A stretch of 64,000 bases of DNA from Rarobacter faecitabidus (GTDB taxonomy: Bacteria; Actinomycetota; Actinomycetes; Actinomycetales; Cellulomonadaceae). This document shows positions 27,401 to 36,546 of this stretch, in pieces. Positions within the stretch are counted from its first letter, which is position 1; each line of letters starts with the position of its first letter. The position numbers and the translations under genes were made by a program. The notes under the pieces were generated by a model. It worked only from the letters and a program-made list of their open reading frames with translations, was not told where the DNA came from and ran no database searches. The stretch covers positions 1 to 64,000 of the forward strand of contig NZ_VFOS01000003.1 of NCBI RefSeq assembly GCF_006716265.1, given 5' to 3'.

Positions 27401-29575
27401 TCAACTCACCCGTACCGATCGAATGACCGCGACCGCGCCCGTCGTCGCCGCGGTGCCTTTGACGACGACGCGGTACTTGACCACGCCGCGCCTGGATTCG
27501 CGCGGGAATCTCACGCGGAGATCGCGCTCCTGGAAGCGGCGCTTCGGGTCGCCTGCGGCGGCACTGACGACCGTCTTTATCGTCTTCCACGCGCCCTTGC
27601 CAGCCTTGCGCTGAATCGCGATCGTCGCCTCGGCGCCCGCCCATTTGATCGTGACGGCGCGGGCGCTCGCCCGCTTACCGCGCTTGACTCTCGCACTGAT
27701 CTTGGCAGATCGGACGATAGCGGTCGCCTCCTTGGCGATGCGCACCGTGAGGGGCGCGGACGAGCCTTCCGCGTAAGTCACGGAGCCGTTTCTCGTCGCG
27801 GGCGAGACGATCCGAACTCGGTAGGCGCCGCCAGGAATCAGCGACTTCGCACCAGCAGTGGTCCCGATCGCGGCGAGGACGTCGAGTTGCACGTTCGTCG
27901 CGCCGGCCGAGGACTCGCCCTCGACTACCTGCGAGGCCACCCAGGCGCTACCGCGCTGGACATACACCCGGGCCGTCCGATTCGCGCCCGTGATCGAGGC
28001 CCGGACGTAAGCCTGCTCGTCCGATGACCGCGCCGATACCTGCGTGGTCGAGAGCGTCACCGTGGTCGGTTTGGCGGCCGGATCGGCCGACGCACCGCCG
28101 CCACCCGGCTGATTCCCCCCGCCCGAGGTGTCGCCTCCGGTTCCGCCGCCGGTGTCGCCGCCGGTGTCGCTCCCACCGGAGCCGGGCGGATTCGGGTTGA
28201 CGGCGCAGACACCCACTCGCTTCCACGGCTGCCCGCTGCCCAGGTTCTGCGGCGGCACGTCCCCCTGTGTCCACCAGAGGGCCTCGTAGACATCGCCGGC
28301 ATAAACAACCCGGTCACCACCGAGGTAGACCGCGGTCGCGCTCCAGGCCGCGATTCCATCGCAACCGTTTCCCGGCCCGGGATCGGTGGGCGTGCCCGGG
28401 TCCGTGGGTGTCCCGGGGTCCGTGGGCGTGCCCGGGTCCGTGGGTGTCCCGGGGTCCGTGGGCGTGCCCGGGTCCGTGGGCGTGCCCGGGTCCGTGGGCG
28501 TTCCGGGGTCCGGCGTCCCCGACCCCGAACCTAGGCGACCACCCACCGTCGCCGCGAGTGCGTAACTGTTTGTCGCGTCCCAGTTGATCGACCATGTCAT
28601 CGCGCCGCCGATCTTTCCGTAGGCGCGCGGCGGCACGTAACTGCCGCAATCGGTGCGCGTCTCAAGGCAGTTGATCGCCTTGACCACCGTTGCGGCGGAC
28701 ACGTATCCCCCGCTCGCCGCAGATTGCACCGCGGGTACACCGATACCGACCTGATCAGGGCGGATGCCCATGTCCTCGATCTCCTTCGCGGCGAGCGCGG
28801 CAAGGAAGTCGGCGGTCCCTTGTGCGTATACCCGGCCGTCCTGGCCCAACATGCCACCGGAATTGTAGAACTGCATGTTGGTGACCGTCAGAATGTCCTT
28901 GATTGCCACCGTGAGCTTGAAGTATTCGAAACTGGATGCCTGATAGTCGATTGTCTGCGGCGCCATCGCTATGACGAAGCCGTTGCCGAAGTAGTTCCGC
29001 AGGTCGCGTAGCGCCGGGGCGAGATACGCCGCGCTGATGCCGTGCTCCAGATCGATGTCGATGCCGTCGAAGCCATAGTCCTCGATCAGCGCCTTGGCAG
29101 TCGCGGTGAAGTTCGCCTGCTGCGCCTGATTGGAGATCGATACGTGCGCCTTTTCACCCCCCACGGAGATGATGACCTTCTGGCCCCGCGCCTGGAGGGT
29201 CTTGATATCGGCGCGGAACTGCGCCTCGTTGTAGTAGGAACCGAAATCGGCCTGCTCGAATGTGAAGCCGATTCCACCGTCGACGCCGGCCTTGGATTCC
29301 GCGAAAGCGACGGCGATGAGGTTGTAGGCGCGCGGCACCTGCGTGAGTTTGAGCAGCGTGGAGCCGTTGTTGAAGTTGTGCCAGTATCCGGTCAGCCATT
29401 GCGCGGACGAGGCCTCCGCCACTCCCACTGCGCGCTGCGCCGAGGCAGGGCGTGAAGCGGCGGACGCGGCCGGGTTGGTCGAGGCGATGGCGACCGGCGC
29501 GACAAGGGTCAACGACGACAGCACCGTCACTGTCGCCAAGAGAGCACGCCGCACTGCACTGTGCGATTGGTTCAT
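27401..29575 (-). CDS. Secreted GH18 chitinase-like protein with one chitin-binding module and C-terminal beta domains
   Basis: A 724-aa exported protein. Signal peptide about 1-32; GH18 domain about 58-345 with the motif DGIDIDLE (catalytic Glu177), resembling short bacterial chitinases of the ChiD/endoglycosidase-like group that start LTGYWHNFNNG. A linker of six-residue PGTPTD repeats follows, then one CBM5/12 module (WSATAVYLGGDRVVYAG), a Gly-rich linker, and a C-terminal region (about 520-724) of Ig-like character rich in Arg and Lys. ATG at 29575 has no good ribosome site, but the Met-Asn-Gln-Ser start and signal peptide fit well. It is inserted between rplA and rplJ on the same strand, an unusual place for a secreted hydrolase. 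Confidence 0.92.
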   Translation of the reverse strand: MNQSHSAVRRALLATVTVLSSLTLVAPVAIASTNPAASAASRPASAQRAVGVAEASSAQWLTGYWHNFNNGSTLLKLTQVPRAYNLIAVAFAESKAGVDGGIGFTFEQADFGSYYNEAQFRADIKTLQARGQKVIISVGGEKAHVSISNQAQQANFTATAKALIEDYGFDGIDIDLEHGISAAYLAPALRDLRNYFGNGFVIAMAPQTIDYQASSFEYFKLTVAIKDILTVTNMQFYNSGGMLGQDGRVYAQGTADFLAALAAKEIEDMGIRPDQVGIGVPAVQSAASGGYVSAATVVKAINCLETRTDCGSYVPPRAYGKIGGAMTWSINWDATNSYALAATVGGRLGSGSGTPDPGTPTDPGTPTDPGTPTDPGTPTDPGTPTDPGTPTDPGTPTDPGPGNGCDGIAAWSATAVYLGGDRVVYAGDVYEALWWTQGDVPPQNLGSGQPWKRVGVCAVNPNPPGSGGSDTGGDTGGGTGGDTSGGGNQPGGGGASADPAAKPTTVTLSTTQVSARSSDEQAYVRASITGANRTARVYVQRGSAWVASQVVEGESSAGATNVQLDVLAAIGTTAGAKSLIPGGAYRVRIVSPATRNGSVTYAEGSSAPLTVRIAKEATAIVRSAKISARVKRGKRASARAVTIKWAGAEATIAIQRKAGKGAWKTIKTVVSAAAGDPKRRFQERDLRVRFPRESRRGVVKYRVVVKGTAATTGAVAVIRSVRVS
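28386..28511 (-). repeat. Seven 18-bp coding repeats (PGTPTD linker)
   Basis: Seven 18-bp units in two alternating variants encode the hexapeptide linker between the GH18 domain and the chitin-binding module. The near identity of units suggests recent expansion by slippage, so the copy number may vary among strains. Confidence 0.85.
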
Positions 29576-29847
29576 GCGGTGAACTTACCATTGAGTCCGG
29601 AGTCCCGCTCGCCGACTGAACGCGATCCTGCTCACGCGTTCAAGTCTTATTCTTTGTGCTTTTTCCGGGGAATCGCAGAGGGAAGGTCCGATTGCCGAGA
29701 CTCGCGAAGGGCACGTGGAAGGTAACGGTGACCTAGGTCGGCAGCGCCACTGTCACCACGGCGAAAGCCACCACCACGTTACGCGTCGCGCGATAGCACC
29801 CGCTACGGACTGCCTCTCGACCCGAGCACTCGTCGCGAAGCCTCCGC

Positions 29848-29965
29848 GCGGGGGCGCGAAGGGCGCGGCAGGGCGATAGGCGTGCGGGGGCGCGAAGGGC
29901 GTGAGGCGATAGTCGTGCGAGGGGCGCGAAGGGCGCGGCAGGGCGTGAGGGGATAGTCGCGCGAG
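29848..29965. repeat. Degenerate GC-rich repeats in the chitinase-rplA gap
   Basis: The 624-bp gap between the chitinase start (29575) and the rplA stop (30200) contains several imperfect copies of a unit around GGGGCGCGAAGGGCG, interleaved with GCGATAG/GGGATAG blocks. Open frames crossing it (about 29753-30169) are low-complexity and have no protein-like pattern. Apart from this and the hairpin at 30131 I see no gene in the gap. Confidence 0.6.
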
Positions 29966-30130
29966 GACAGCCGCGCGAGGCGTGCCAAGAAGCTCCGTGG
30001 GGTGCGAAGCCCCGCGGAGTGCGAGGCCCAGCCCCCCGGGTGTGCGCATCCGCGCGGGCCGGGCATCAATCTCAGCCGCGTCCCCGATCCGGCGGACACG
30101 GATTTCGCGCAGCGCCGCGCTGTGGGACAT

Positions 30131-30172
30131 GAGATGAGGGCCGGACACCGCAAGGTGTCCGGCCCTCATCTC
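30131..30172. terminator. Perfect 19-bp hairpin after rplA
   Basis: GAGATGAGGGCCGGACACC (30131-30149) pairs perfectly with 30154-30172 across a 4-nt loop (GCAA on plus, TTGC on minus). It lies 28 bp past the rplA stop. There is no T-tract on either side. It probably ends the secE-nusG-rplK-rplA transcript, and its perfect symmetry also makes it unusually stable. Confidence 0.65.
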
Positions 30173-30199
30173 AGCGACTAACTGGATTCGCGAGTCAGA

Positions 30200-30910
30200 T
30201 CAGTCCTCTTCGAGGAGCTTCGTGGTCTTCGACGAATCGAGCGGGATGCCAGGGCCATTGGTGGTGGAAAGCGTCGCCTTCAGCACGTAGCGTCCTTTGG
30301 AGGACGACGGCTTCAGACGGAGGACTTCCTCAACCGCGGCGGCGTAGTTCTCGACGAGCTGCTGCTCGCTGAACGACGCCTTGCCGATGATGAAGTGCAG
30401 GTTCGAGTGCTTGTCCGAACGGAACTCGATCTTTCCGCCCTTGATGTCGGACACTGCCTTCGCGACGTCGAGCGTCACGGTTCCCGTCTTGGGGTTCGGC
30501 ATCAGGCCACGAGGACCAAGCACCTTACCGAGCCGGCCGACCTTGCCCATGAGGTCAGGGGTGGCGACGGCCGCATCGAAGTCGGTGTAACCGCCTGCGA
30601 CCTTGGTGATCAGGTCATCGCCGCCGACCTCGTCCGCGCCTGCAGCGAGGGCCTGCTCGGCCTTCTCACCGTTGGCGAAGACGATGACCCGTGCGGTCTT
30701 TCCGGTGCCGTGCGGCAGGTTGACGGTGCCACGCACCATCTGGTCCGCCTTGCGGGGGTCAATGCCCAGGCGGAAGACGACCTCCACGGTCGAGTCGAAC
30801 TTCGTCGCGACGGTGTCCTTCGCCAGGCGCACAGCCTGCAGCGGCGAGTACAGAGCGTCACGGTCGATCTTCTCAGCGGCGGCCCGGTAGGCCTTTGAAC
30901 GCGTTGCCAT
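30200..30910 (-). CDS. rplA: 50S ribosomal protein L1
   Basis: A 236-aa protein of the ribosomal L1 stalk. It begins [20 protein letters not shown] and carries [20 protein letters not shown] and the signature [19 protein letters not shown] at 30910 has CTAAGGAGAAAAG upstream. It follows rplK after 75 bp. It is the last gene of the secE-nusG-rplK-rplA run and is followed by a perfect hairpin. Confidence 0.98.
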   Translation of the reverse strand: MATRSKAYRAAAEKIDRDALYSPLQAVRLAKDTVATKFDSTVEVVFRLGIDPRKADQMVRGTVNLPHGTGKTARVIVFANGEKAEQALAAGADEVGGDDLITKVAGGYTDFDAAVATPDLMGKVGRLGKVLGPRGLMPNPKTGTVTLDVAKAVSDIKGGKIEFRSDKHSNLHFIIGKASFSEQQLVENYAAAVEEVLRLKPSSSKGRYVLKATLSTTNGPGIPLDSSKTTKLLEED

Positions 30911-30985
30911 CTGCTTTTCTCCTTAGCAGTCGTGGTGTGGGTCCGCGCGACCCTGCCACAGTTTCAGTTTGCGGGTGTCTCAGGC

Positions 30986-31417
30986 TCAGCCTTCGACGGT
31001 GATGCCCATCGAGCGTGCGGTGCCAGCGATGATCTTCGACGCGGCGTCGAGATCGTTGGCGTTCAGGTCAGGGAGCTTCGTCGTGGCGATCTCACGAACC
31101 TGGTCGGCGGTCAGCTTCGCAACCTTGACGGTGTGCGGGGTGGCCGAGCCCTTGTCGACTCCGGCGGCCTTCTTGATGAGCTCAGCGGCCGGCGGGGTCT
31201 TGGTGATGAAGGTGAACGAGCGGTCCTCGTACACGGTGATCTCGACCGGGATGACGTTGCCACGCTGGGATTCCGTCGCGGCGTTGTACGCCTTGCAGAA
31301 CTCCATGATGTTGACGCCGTGCTGACCCAGCGCCGGACCGATCGGCGGAGCGGGAGTGGCCGCGCCAGCCTGGATCTGGAGCTTGATAAGGCCGGAGACC
31401 TTCTTCTTGGGAGGCAT
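30986..31417 (-). CDS. rplK: 50S ribosomal protein L11
   Basis: A 143-aa protein of the GTPase-associated centre, the region bound by thiostrepton. The sequence begins [20 protein letters not shown] and contains [20 protein letters not shown] and [19 protein letters not shown], all standard. ATG at 31417 is preceded by AAGAAGTGAGGAAGC. It lies 85 bp after nusG and 75 bp before rplA in the conserved order. Confidence 0.98.
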
Positions 31418-31502
31418 AGTGCTTCCTCACTTCTTTCTCTGTAGTGGACCGACGCCGTGGGCGATGACCCGGTTGCATGAAGCGTTCAACCGCTCCCAGG
31501 AA

Positions 31503-32171
31503 TCAGATCTTGGTGACCTGGTTGAACGACAACTCGACCGGGGTTTCCCGGCCGAAGATTGAGACGAGGACCTTGAGCTTCTGCCCCTCGGCGTTGATCT
31601 CGGAGATCGTCGCGGCGAGGTTCTCGAAAGGACCGTCGATAACGGTAACGGATTCGCCGACCTCGAAGTCGACCTGAATCTGCGGAGCCGAGGACGAGTC
31701 CTTGCCCTTGTCGGCGGCCACGGGCTGGTCCGCGAGTAGCGAGGGGGCGAGCATCGAGTAGACCTCGTCCTGCGAGAGCGGAACCGGCTGGTGCGTGTTG
31801 CCGACGAAGCCGGTCACTCCAGGCGTGTGACGAACGGCACGCCACGACTCGTCGGTCAGATCCATGCGGACCAGAACGTAACCGGGGATCCGCACGCGCT
31901 TGACGGTCTTCTTCTGCGCGTTCTTGATCTCGACGACTTCTTCCATCGGCACCTCTACCTGGAAGATGTAGTCCTCCATGTTGAGGGACTGCACGCGAGT
32001 CGCGAGGTTCGTCTTAACGCGGTTCTCGTAGCCTGCGTAAGAGTGGATCACATACCAGTCGCCCGGTGCCGAACGCAGTTCGTCGCGGAGTGCCTGTGCG
32101 GGGTCGACAACGTCACCGCCGACTTCCTCATTCGGGTCGGGGGCGGACTGGTCGAGCGACTGCTCAGACAC
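31503..32171 (-). CDS. nusG: Transcription termination/antitermination protein NusG
   Basis: A 222-aa RNA polymerase accessory factor. After an acidic N-terminal extension (about 1-35) the NGN domain begins [18 protein letters not shown], continues with [12 protein letters not shown], and the KOW domain follows at [20 protein letters not shown] chose GTG at 32171 (SEQSLDQ), which has AAGCAGG about 8 nt upstream; a TTG two codons earlier (32177) is possible but too close to the ribosome site. Order secE, nusG, rplK, rplA is conserved. Confidence 0.97.
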   Translation of the reverse strand: MSEQSLDQSAPDPNEEVGGDVVDPAQALRDELRSAPGDWYVIHSYAGYENRVKTNLATRVQSLNMEDYIFQVEVPMEEVVEIKNAQKKTVKRVRIPGYVLVRMDLTDESWRAVRHTPGVTGFVGNTHQPVPLSQDEVYSMLAPSLLADQPVAADKGKDSSSAPQIQVDFEVGESVTVIDGPFENLAATISEINAEGQKLKVLVSIFGRETPVELSFNQVTKI

Positions 32172-32221
32172 GGGCAACCTGCTTTCTTAGGCTATGGATG
32201 AGGAGCGGCCAGGCCGGTCGA

Positions 32222-32515
32222 TCAGCCGAATACGGCGCCAGCGGCCTTACCCAGGCCGAAGTCGAGCGCGACGATGAAGAGCATCACGACGGCTACGAAC
32301 ACGATCACGACGATCGAGTAGTTGATCAACTGCGGTCGCGTCGGCACGACCACGAGCTTCAACTCTGCGATCACCTGGCGGACAAAGAGGGCGATCCGAC
32401 CGAAGAAGCCACGCTTCTTCTCGGTCTTCTTTCCGCCTTTGTTCGCGGCTGCATTGTTCTTGCCGCCCTCGACGGCACCATTGGCACCGGAGTCGGCCGA
32501 GGCAGTCTCGCTCAC
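32222..32515 (-). CDS. secE: Preprotein translocase subunit SecE
   Basis: A 97-aa membrane subunit of the SecYEG channel. An Ala/Gly/Lys-rich cytoplasmic N-terminus is followed by the conserved FVRQVIAELKLVVVPTRPQL amphipathic helix and one membrane span (YSIVVIVFVAVVMLFIVAL). The start is GTG at 32515 with AAGGAAGAAT upstream. An in-frame ATG at 32575 would add residues without a ribosome site. It lies 108 bp after tRNA-Trp and 50 bp before nusG. Confidence 0.96.
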   Translation of the reverse strand: MSETASADSGANGAVEGGKNNAAANKGGKKTEKKRGFFGRIALFVRQVIAELKLVVVPTRPQLINYSIVVIVFVAVVMLFIVALDFGLGKAAGAVFG

Positions 32516-32623
32516 AATTCTTCCTTGTCTTCGCTGGTTCTGGTCGATTCGGTCAGCGGACCGGCCGCTGGCCACGTGCCACCTGCTCGCGCCGTACTAC
32601 CCACGCGAGATGCATACACGTTG

Positions 32624-32696
32624 CAGGGCAGACAGGACTCGAACCTGCAACCTGCGGTTTTGGAGACCGCTGCGCTACCAATTGCGCCACTGCCCT
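32624..32696 (-). tRNA. trnW: tRNA-Trp (anticodon CCA)
   Basis: A 73-nt cloverleaf on the minus strand with a 7-bp acceptor stem (AGGGCAG with CTGCCCT), anticodon CCA within CTCCAAA, a standard GGTTCGAGTCC T arm, and discriminator G. CCA is not encoded. Its position just upstream of secE is conserved in actinobacteria. Confidence 0.97.
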
Positions 32697-32856
32697 TCGT
32701 GGACCCTATCGACGCCGTCCGTAGGCGTGCAGAAGTACAAGGGGAAAATCCCACGACGCACTACTGTACGCGAAATTGCCGCACGGGTCTAACCGTTGCC
32801 GCAAAGACGCCAACGCTTTGACCGTCCCCGGGCGCGATATCTGAGAACATAGATGT

Positions 32857-34101
32857 GTGAGCACCGAATCTTCGCCCGTGTCCTCGTCCGCCGCGCAACC
32901 GATTCGCCGAATCTCCAAGCGCATCGCTGCAATCGCCCCCTCCGCGACGCTTGCCGTGGACGCGCGAGCCAAGGAACTGAAGGCCCAGGGACAGCCGGTG
33001 ATCGGATTCGGCGCCGGCGAGCCGGACTTCCCCACGCCCGGCTACATCGTCGAAGCCGCCATCGAAGCCGCGAGGAACCCGGCAAGCCACCGCTACTCCC
33101 CCGCCGCGGGCCTGCCCGCGCTCCGCGAGGCGATCGCCACCCGAGCACTCTCGGACGCCGGCGTGCGTACAAGCGCGTCGAACGTCGTGGTGACCAACGG
33201 CGGGAAGCAAGCTGTCTACGAGGCGTTCGCCACGATCCTCGACCCCGGCGACGAACTCATCCTGCCCGCCCCTTACTGGACTACCTATCCCGAAGCGGTC
33301 CGCCTCGCCGGCGGCGTGCCGGTCGAGGTGTTCGCCGGCGCGGACCAGGATTACAAGGTCACGGTCGAGCAGCTCGAGGCCGCACGGACGCCCCGCACCA
33401 AGGCCCTGCTGCTGTGTAGCCCGTCGAACCCCACCGGCTCGGTCTACACGCCGGACGAGTTGCGGGCGATCGGCGAGTGGGCCCTGGCGCATGGCATCTG
33501 GGTCGTCAGCGATGAGATCTACCAGCACCTCACCTACGACGGCGTGACGGCGAAGTCGATCCTCTCCCTGGTTCCCGATCTGGCCGAGCAGACCATCATC
33601 GTGAACGGCGTCGCCAAGACGTACGCCATGACCGGCTGGCGCGTGGGGTGGCTCATTGGACCAAGCGATGTGGTCAAGGCCGCGACCAACCTGCAGTCGC
33701 ACCTCAGTTCCAACGTCGCCAACGTCTCGCAGTATGCGGCACTCGCCGCGCTGACGGGCGACCTCTCGGCGGTCGAGGAGATGAAGGTCGCGTTCGATCG
33801 GCGCCGCCGCACGATGATCGGCATGCTGAACGACATCGAGGGCGTACGCACGCCCATGCCCCAGGGTGCGTTCTACGCCTACCCGGACGTGCGCGGCGTG
33901 CTGGGCAAGACTATTCGCGGCGTCACCCCGCAGACCTCAGCCGAATTGGCCACGCTCATCCTGGACGAGGCCCAGGTCGCGGTCGTGCCAGGTGAAGCGT
34001 TCGGCCCCAGTGGCTACCTGCGCCTGAGTTACGCGCTCGGGGACGCCGACCTGGTCGAGGGCGTCACCCGCATCCAGCGACTGCTCGCCGAAGCCGAGTA
34101 G
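32857..34101 (+). CDS. aspC: Aspartate/aromatic-type PLP aminotransferase (class I)
   Basis: A 414-aa class I aminotransferase that moves amino groups between aspartate (or a related amino acid) and 2-oxoglutarate. The motifs are [12 protein letters not shown] near the start, [20 protein letters not shown], and the Schiff-base lysine in [19 protein letters not shown] at 32857 has no ribosome site; a -10 box GAACAT (32845-32850) lies 6 nt before it, so the mRNA is probably leaderless. It is divergent from tRNA-Trp/secE, a placement common in actinobacteria. Confidence 0.93.
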   Translation: MSTESSPVSSSAAQPIRRISKRIAAIAPSATLAVDARAKELKAQGQPVIGFGAGEPDFPTPGYIVEAAIEAARNPASHRYSPAAGLPALREAIATRALSDAGVRTSASNVVVTNGGKQAVYEAFATILDPGDELILPAPYWTTYPEAVRLAGGVPVEVFAGADQDYKVTVEQLEAARTPRTKALLLCSPSNPTGSVYTPDELRAIGEWALAHGIWVVSDEIYQHLTYDGVTAKSILSLVPDLAEQTIIVNGVAKTYAMTGWRVGWLIGPSDVVKAATNLQSHLSSNVANVSQYAALAALTGDLSAVEEMKVAFDRRRRTMIGMLNDIEGVRTPMPQGAFYAYPDVRGVLGKTIRGVTPQTSAELATLILDEAQVAVVPGEAFGPSGYLRLSYALGDADLVEGVTRIQRLLAEAE

Positions 34102-34176
34102 GTACGACTGCAGCTCTCACTCGCCCACCATTGCCACTACGCCCTGCCTCGCCCAAGCAATGCGGTGCGCTCGGGC

Positions 34177-34221
34177 GTGTCAGCGGCCGAGGTGCCAGCG
34201 GCCGGCATGCCAGCGGCCGGC
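34177..34221 (+). repeat. Three 15-bp tandem repeats
   Basis: Three units around GTGCCAGCGGCCGGC at 34177, 34192 and 34207, with a partial fourth, in the 157-bp gap between the convergent aspC and flavodoxin genes. No hairpin with a T-tract was found here. Confidence 0.7.
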
Positions 34222-34258
34222 GTTCCGTCAACCGCAAAGCGCTACCGGGCGAGCAGGG

Positions 34259-34747
34259 CTACTGATTGAGCGCCTCGGCGATCGACCGCCCCCAGGCCCG
34301 GATGGCGTCGAAGTCCCGCTGATCGCCGTCCTTGCCGCGGGCGGCCGCGATCACGGCGCGCTCCGCGATGTTGAGGTTCGTCAGATCCAGCGCGCCATGG
34401 AAGTGCCGGTGCTCGCGAACCCGCTGACTCGATTCGCGCAGTGCCCGGGCGCCGGCGGAATTCGTGTCCTTGCTGGGGGTATCACTCAGGCCCGAGGAGA
34501 ACAGCCACAGGGGTGCGGCGGAGGACTCGTCCGCAATCCGCTCAAGCAGAACGCGCGCATCCGATAGCCACTGCCCCATGTAGACCGCGGAACCGATCAC
34601 GGCAGCGTCGTACCCGGCTAGATCCGTCACGTCGGCGGCATCGCGGACATCAACGTCCGCCCCGGAACTGCCCAGTTCCTCGGCGATCGCCTGCGCGATC
34701 TCGCGCGTCGAACCGTGCTTGCTCGCAACCGCTACGAGAACCTTCAT
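34259..34747 (-). CDS. Flavodoxin-domain protein (HemG-like)
   Basis: A 162-aa flavodoxin-fold protein. The phosphate-binding loop is VAVASKHGSTREIAQAIA at residues 5-22, followed by VIGSAVYMGQWLSDA, a layout like protoporphyrinogen oxidase HemG and related flavodoxins. It would carry FMN and transfer electrons in the cytoplasm; the partner is unknown. ATG at 34747 has GGGGAGGAGCG upstream. It converges with aspC and is divergent from the adenosine deaminase gene. Confidence 0.85.
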   Translation of the reverse strand: MKVLVAVASKHGSTREIAQAIAEELGSSGADVDVRDAADVTDLAGYDAAVIGSAVYMGQWLSDARVLLERIADESSAAPLWLFSSGLSDTPSKDTNSAGARALRESSQRVREHRHFHGALDLTNLNIAERAVIAAARGKDGDQRDFDAIRAWGRSIAEALNQ

Positions 34748-34853
34748 AGCGCTCCTCCCCTAGTCGATTTGTCTGACTTCTATCCAATCGGCTCATTTGC
34801 CGTCCCGGGTGGGCCGTTGGTCCGCGCTCGGCCAGAAATGACACACTGGACAG

Positions 34854-35888
34854 GTGACGGGTGCTAAGCAGCGAGACTTGAACAAGCTTCCCAAAGCGCA
34901 CCTCCACCTGCACTTCACCGGCTCGATGGACCAGCGCACGCTGCGGGACATGGCGCAGGTTCACGGCATGCGCCTGCCCTCCGCACTGCTGTCGGCCGAG
35001 CCCCTGCGGGTGCCCGCCGATCAGCGCGGCTGGTTCCGGTTCCAGCGCCTCTACGACGCTGCCCGCGCCTGCGTTCGCGGCGAGGCGGACATGCGGCGGA
35101 TAGTCGACGAGGCAGTTGCCGCCGACGCCGCCGACGGATCCGGCCGCTTAGAGCTCCAGATAGACCCGACCTCGTACGCGACCCGGGTGGGCGGCATCAC
35201 CCCCGCGCTTGAGATTGTGGTGGACGAGGCCCGCGCCGCCTCCGCACGGCACCGCATCGACGTTGGCCTTGTCGTCGCCGCCTCGCGCATCCGCCACCCG
35301 CTCGACGCGCGCACGCTGGCTCGGCTCGCCGCCAGGCACGCGGATGACGGGCCGGGCGGCGTGGTGGCATTCGGGCTATCCAACGACGAGCACGCCGGCC
35401 GGACGCCGGAATTCGCCCCGGCCTTCCGCATTGCCGCGAGCGCCGGTCTAGCACTCGTGCCGCACGGCGGTGAACTGCGCGGCCCCGAGCACGTGCGGGA
35501 GGTGCTGGCGAATCTGACTCCCACGCGCATCGGTCACGGGGTACGGCTCGCCGAGGACACCGGCCTGCTCGATGAGGTCGTGCGGCGGGGCATCGCCCTC
35601 GAGGTCTGCCCCACCTCCAACGTGTCACTCGGCGTCTACCCCGGAATTGCCGACGTGCCGGTGCGCGAGTTGTTCGATCGCGGCGCGCGAATTGCGCTGG
35701 GCGCGGACGATCCGCTGCTGTTCGCGTCACGGCTGAGCGATCAGTATCGGGCCCTGCGAGATGTCGGCTGGCGCGATGCGGAGTTGGCCGAGCTGGCCCG
35801 GTCCTCCATACGAGCATCGCTGGCTGGCGAGCGGGTGAAGGTCTCGCTGCTGGCGGGCGTGGACCAGTGGCTCGCTACTGAAGCGTGA
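34854..35888 (+). CDS. add: Adenosine deaminase
   Basis: A 344-aa zinc enzyme that deaminates adenosine to inosine in purine salvage. It shows the metal motif HLHLH (KAHLHLHFTGSM) at residues 15-25, HGGE with the catalytic Glu, the HGVRLAED block, and GADDPLLF with the metal Asp. GTG at 34854 lacks a ribosome site; a -10 box CACACT (34842-34847) is 6 nt before it, so a leaderless mRNA is likely. Its 3' end overlaps the convergent gene at 35875 by 14 bp. A related adenine or 6-aminodeoxyfutalosine deaminase cannot be fully excluded, but the length and motifs fit adenosine deaminase. Confidence 0.88.
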   Translation: MTGAKQRDLNKLPKAHLHLHFTGSMDQRTLRDMAQVHGMRLPSALLSAEPLRVPADQRGWFRFQRLYDAARACVRGEADMRRIVDEAVAADAADGSGRLELQIDPTSYATRVGGITPALEIVVDEARAASARHRIDVGLVVAASRIRHPLDARTLARLAARHADDGPGGVVAFGLSNDEHAGRTPEFAPAFRIAASAGLALVPHGGELRGPEHVREVLANLTPTRIGHGVRLAEDTGLLDEVVRRGIALEVCPTSNVSLGVYPGIADVPVRELFDRGARIALGADDPLLFASRLSDQYRALRDVGWRDAELAELARSSIRASLAGERVKVSLLAGVDQWLATEA

Positions 35889-36447
35889 AGATGAAGCCCT
35901 CGGACTTCGCCTTGCCCAGTTGAACCTGGGCTCGATAGGTTCCGGCCCGCAGCTTGCCCTTGACCTTCTCGCAGCCGGGGGCGGAGCGGGTCATCTTCCA
36001 GGTGATCGTCTGACTGTCCTTCGAGCCCTCAGACATCAGCAGATCGCGAGCGGCATCGTCCGCGCAATCTCCCGAAGACCAGATCGCGTCGTTTCCCGAG
36101 CGGATGGTTAGCACGCGGCTCGCGTCAGAGCCGTTCACGAGGCAGGGAGATTTCGACTTCGACGAGATCCCCACGGCGAAGTCGACTTCACCCCCCAGCG
36201 AGTAGGTCGCGTTCGCAGCCGAGACAGAGAGCTCGATATCATCGGCAGCGCACTCGGCTGGCGCACCCGGGGTCTGCTCGCCGCTCTGGCTCGGGCTGGC
36301 GGCCTGACGGGACGGGGCGGCCTCATCGCCAGAGCCCCGAATGGCGGTCACGATCGCCGAAATACCCCAGATGATCAGGACGAGCAGCGCAATCACTATG
36401 ACCAGCGCGACAGCACGGCGGCGGCGATAAACAGGGTCGTTCTGCAT
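35875..36447 (-). CDS. Membrane-anchored extracytoplasmic protein, unknown function
   Basis: A 190-aa protein with a short basic N-terminus (MQNDPVYRRRRA), one membrane span (about 12-36), a Ser/Gln/Pro-rich linker and an external domain with four cysteines that could form two disulfides. No enzymatic motif is visible. ATG at 36447 follows AGGAGGCGAGG. It converges with add and overlaps its end by 14 bp. It is divergent from mutY across 99 bp. Confidence 0.8.
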   Translation of the reverse strand: MQNDPVYRRRRAVALVIVIALLVLIIWGISAIVTAIRGSGDEAAPSRQAASPSQSGEQTPGAPAECAADDIELSVSAANATYSLGGEVDFAVGISSKSKSPCLVNGSDASRVLTIRSGNDAIWSSGDCADDAARDLLMSEGSKDSQTITWKMTRSAPGCEKVKGKLRAGTYRAQVQLGKAKSEGFIFTLQ

Positions 36448-36546
36448 TCCTCGCCTCCTAGATCGGAAGGAACTGCCCAGTACCTCAACGGTATTGTCCA
36501 GTCGTCAGAGGCGTCGAGGCGGCGCGCCGATGTGCACAATGGTGGG

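Noticed and set aside
29753-30169. Possible 138-aa gene between the chitinase and rplA
   Set aside because: Low-complexity Arg/Pro/Ala sequence translated from degenerate DNA repeats, crossing a perfect hairpin.
26093-32696. Insertion sequence or phage remnant explaining the chitinase insertions
   Set aside because: No transposase, integrase, terminal inverted repeats or tRNA-derived att site could be found around the inserted genes.
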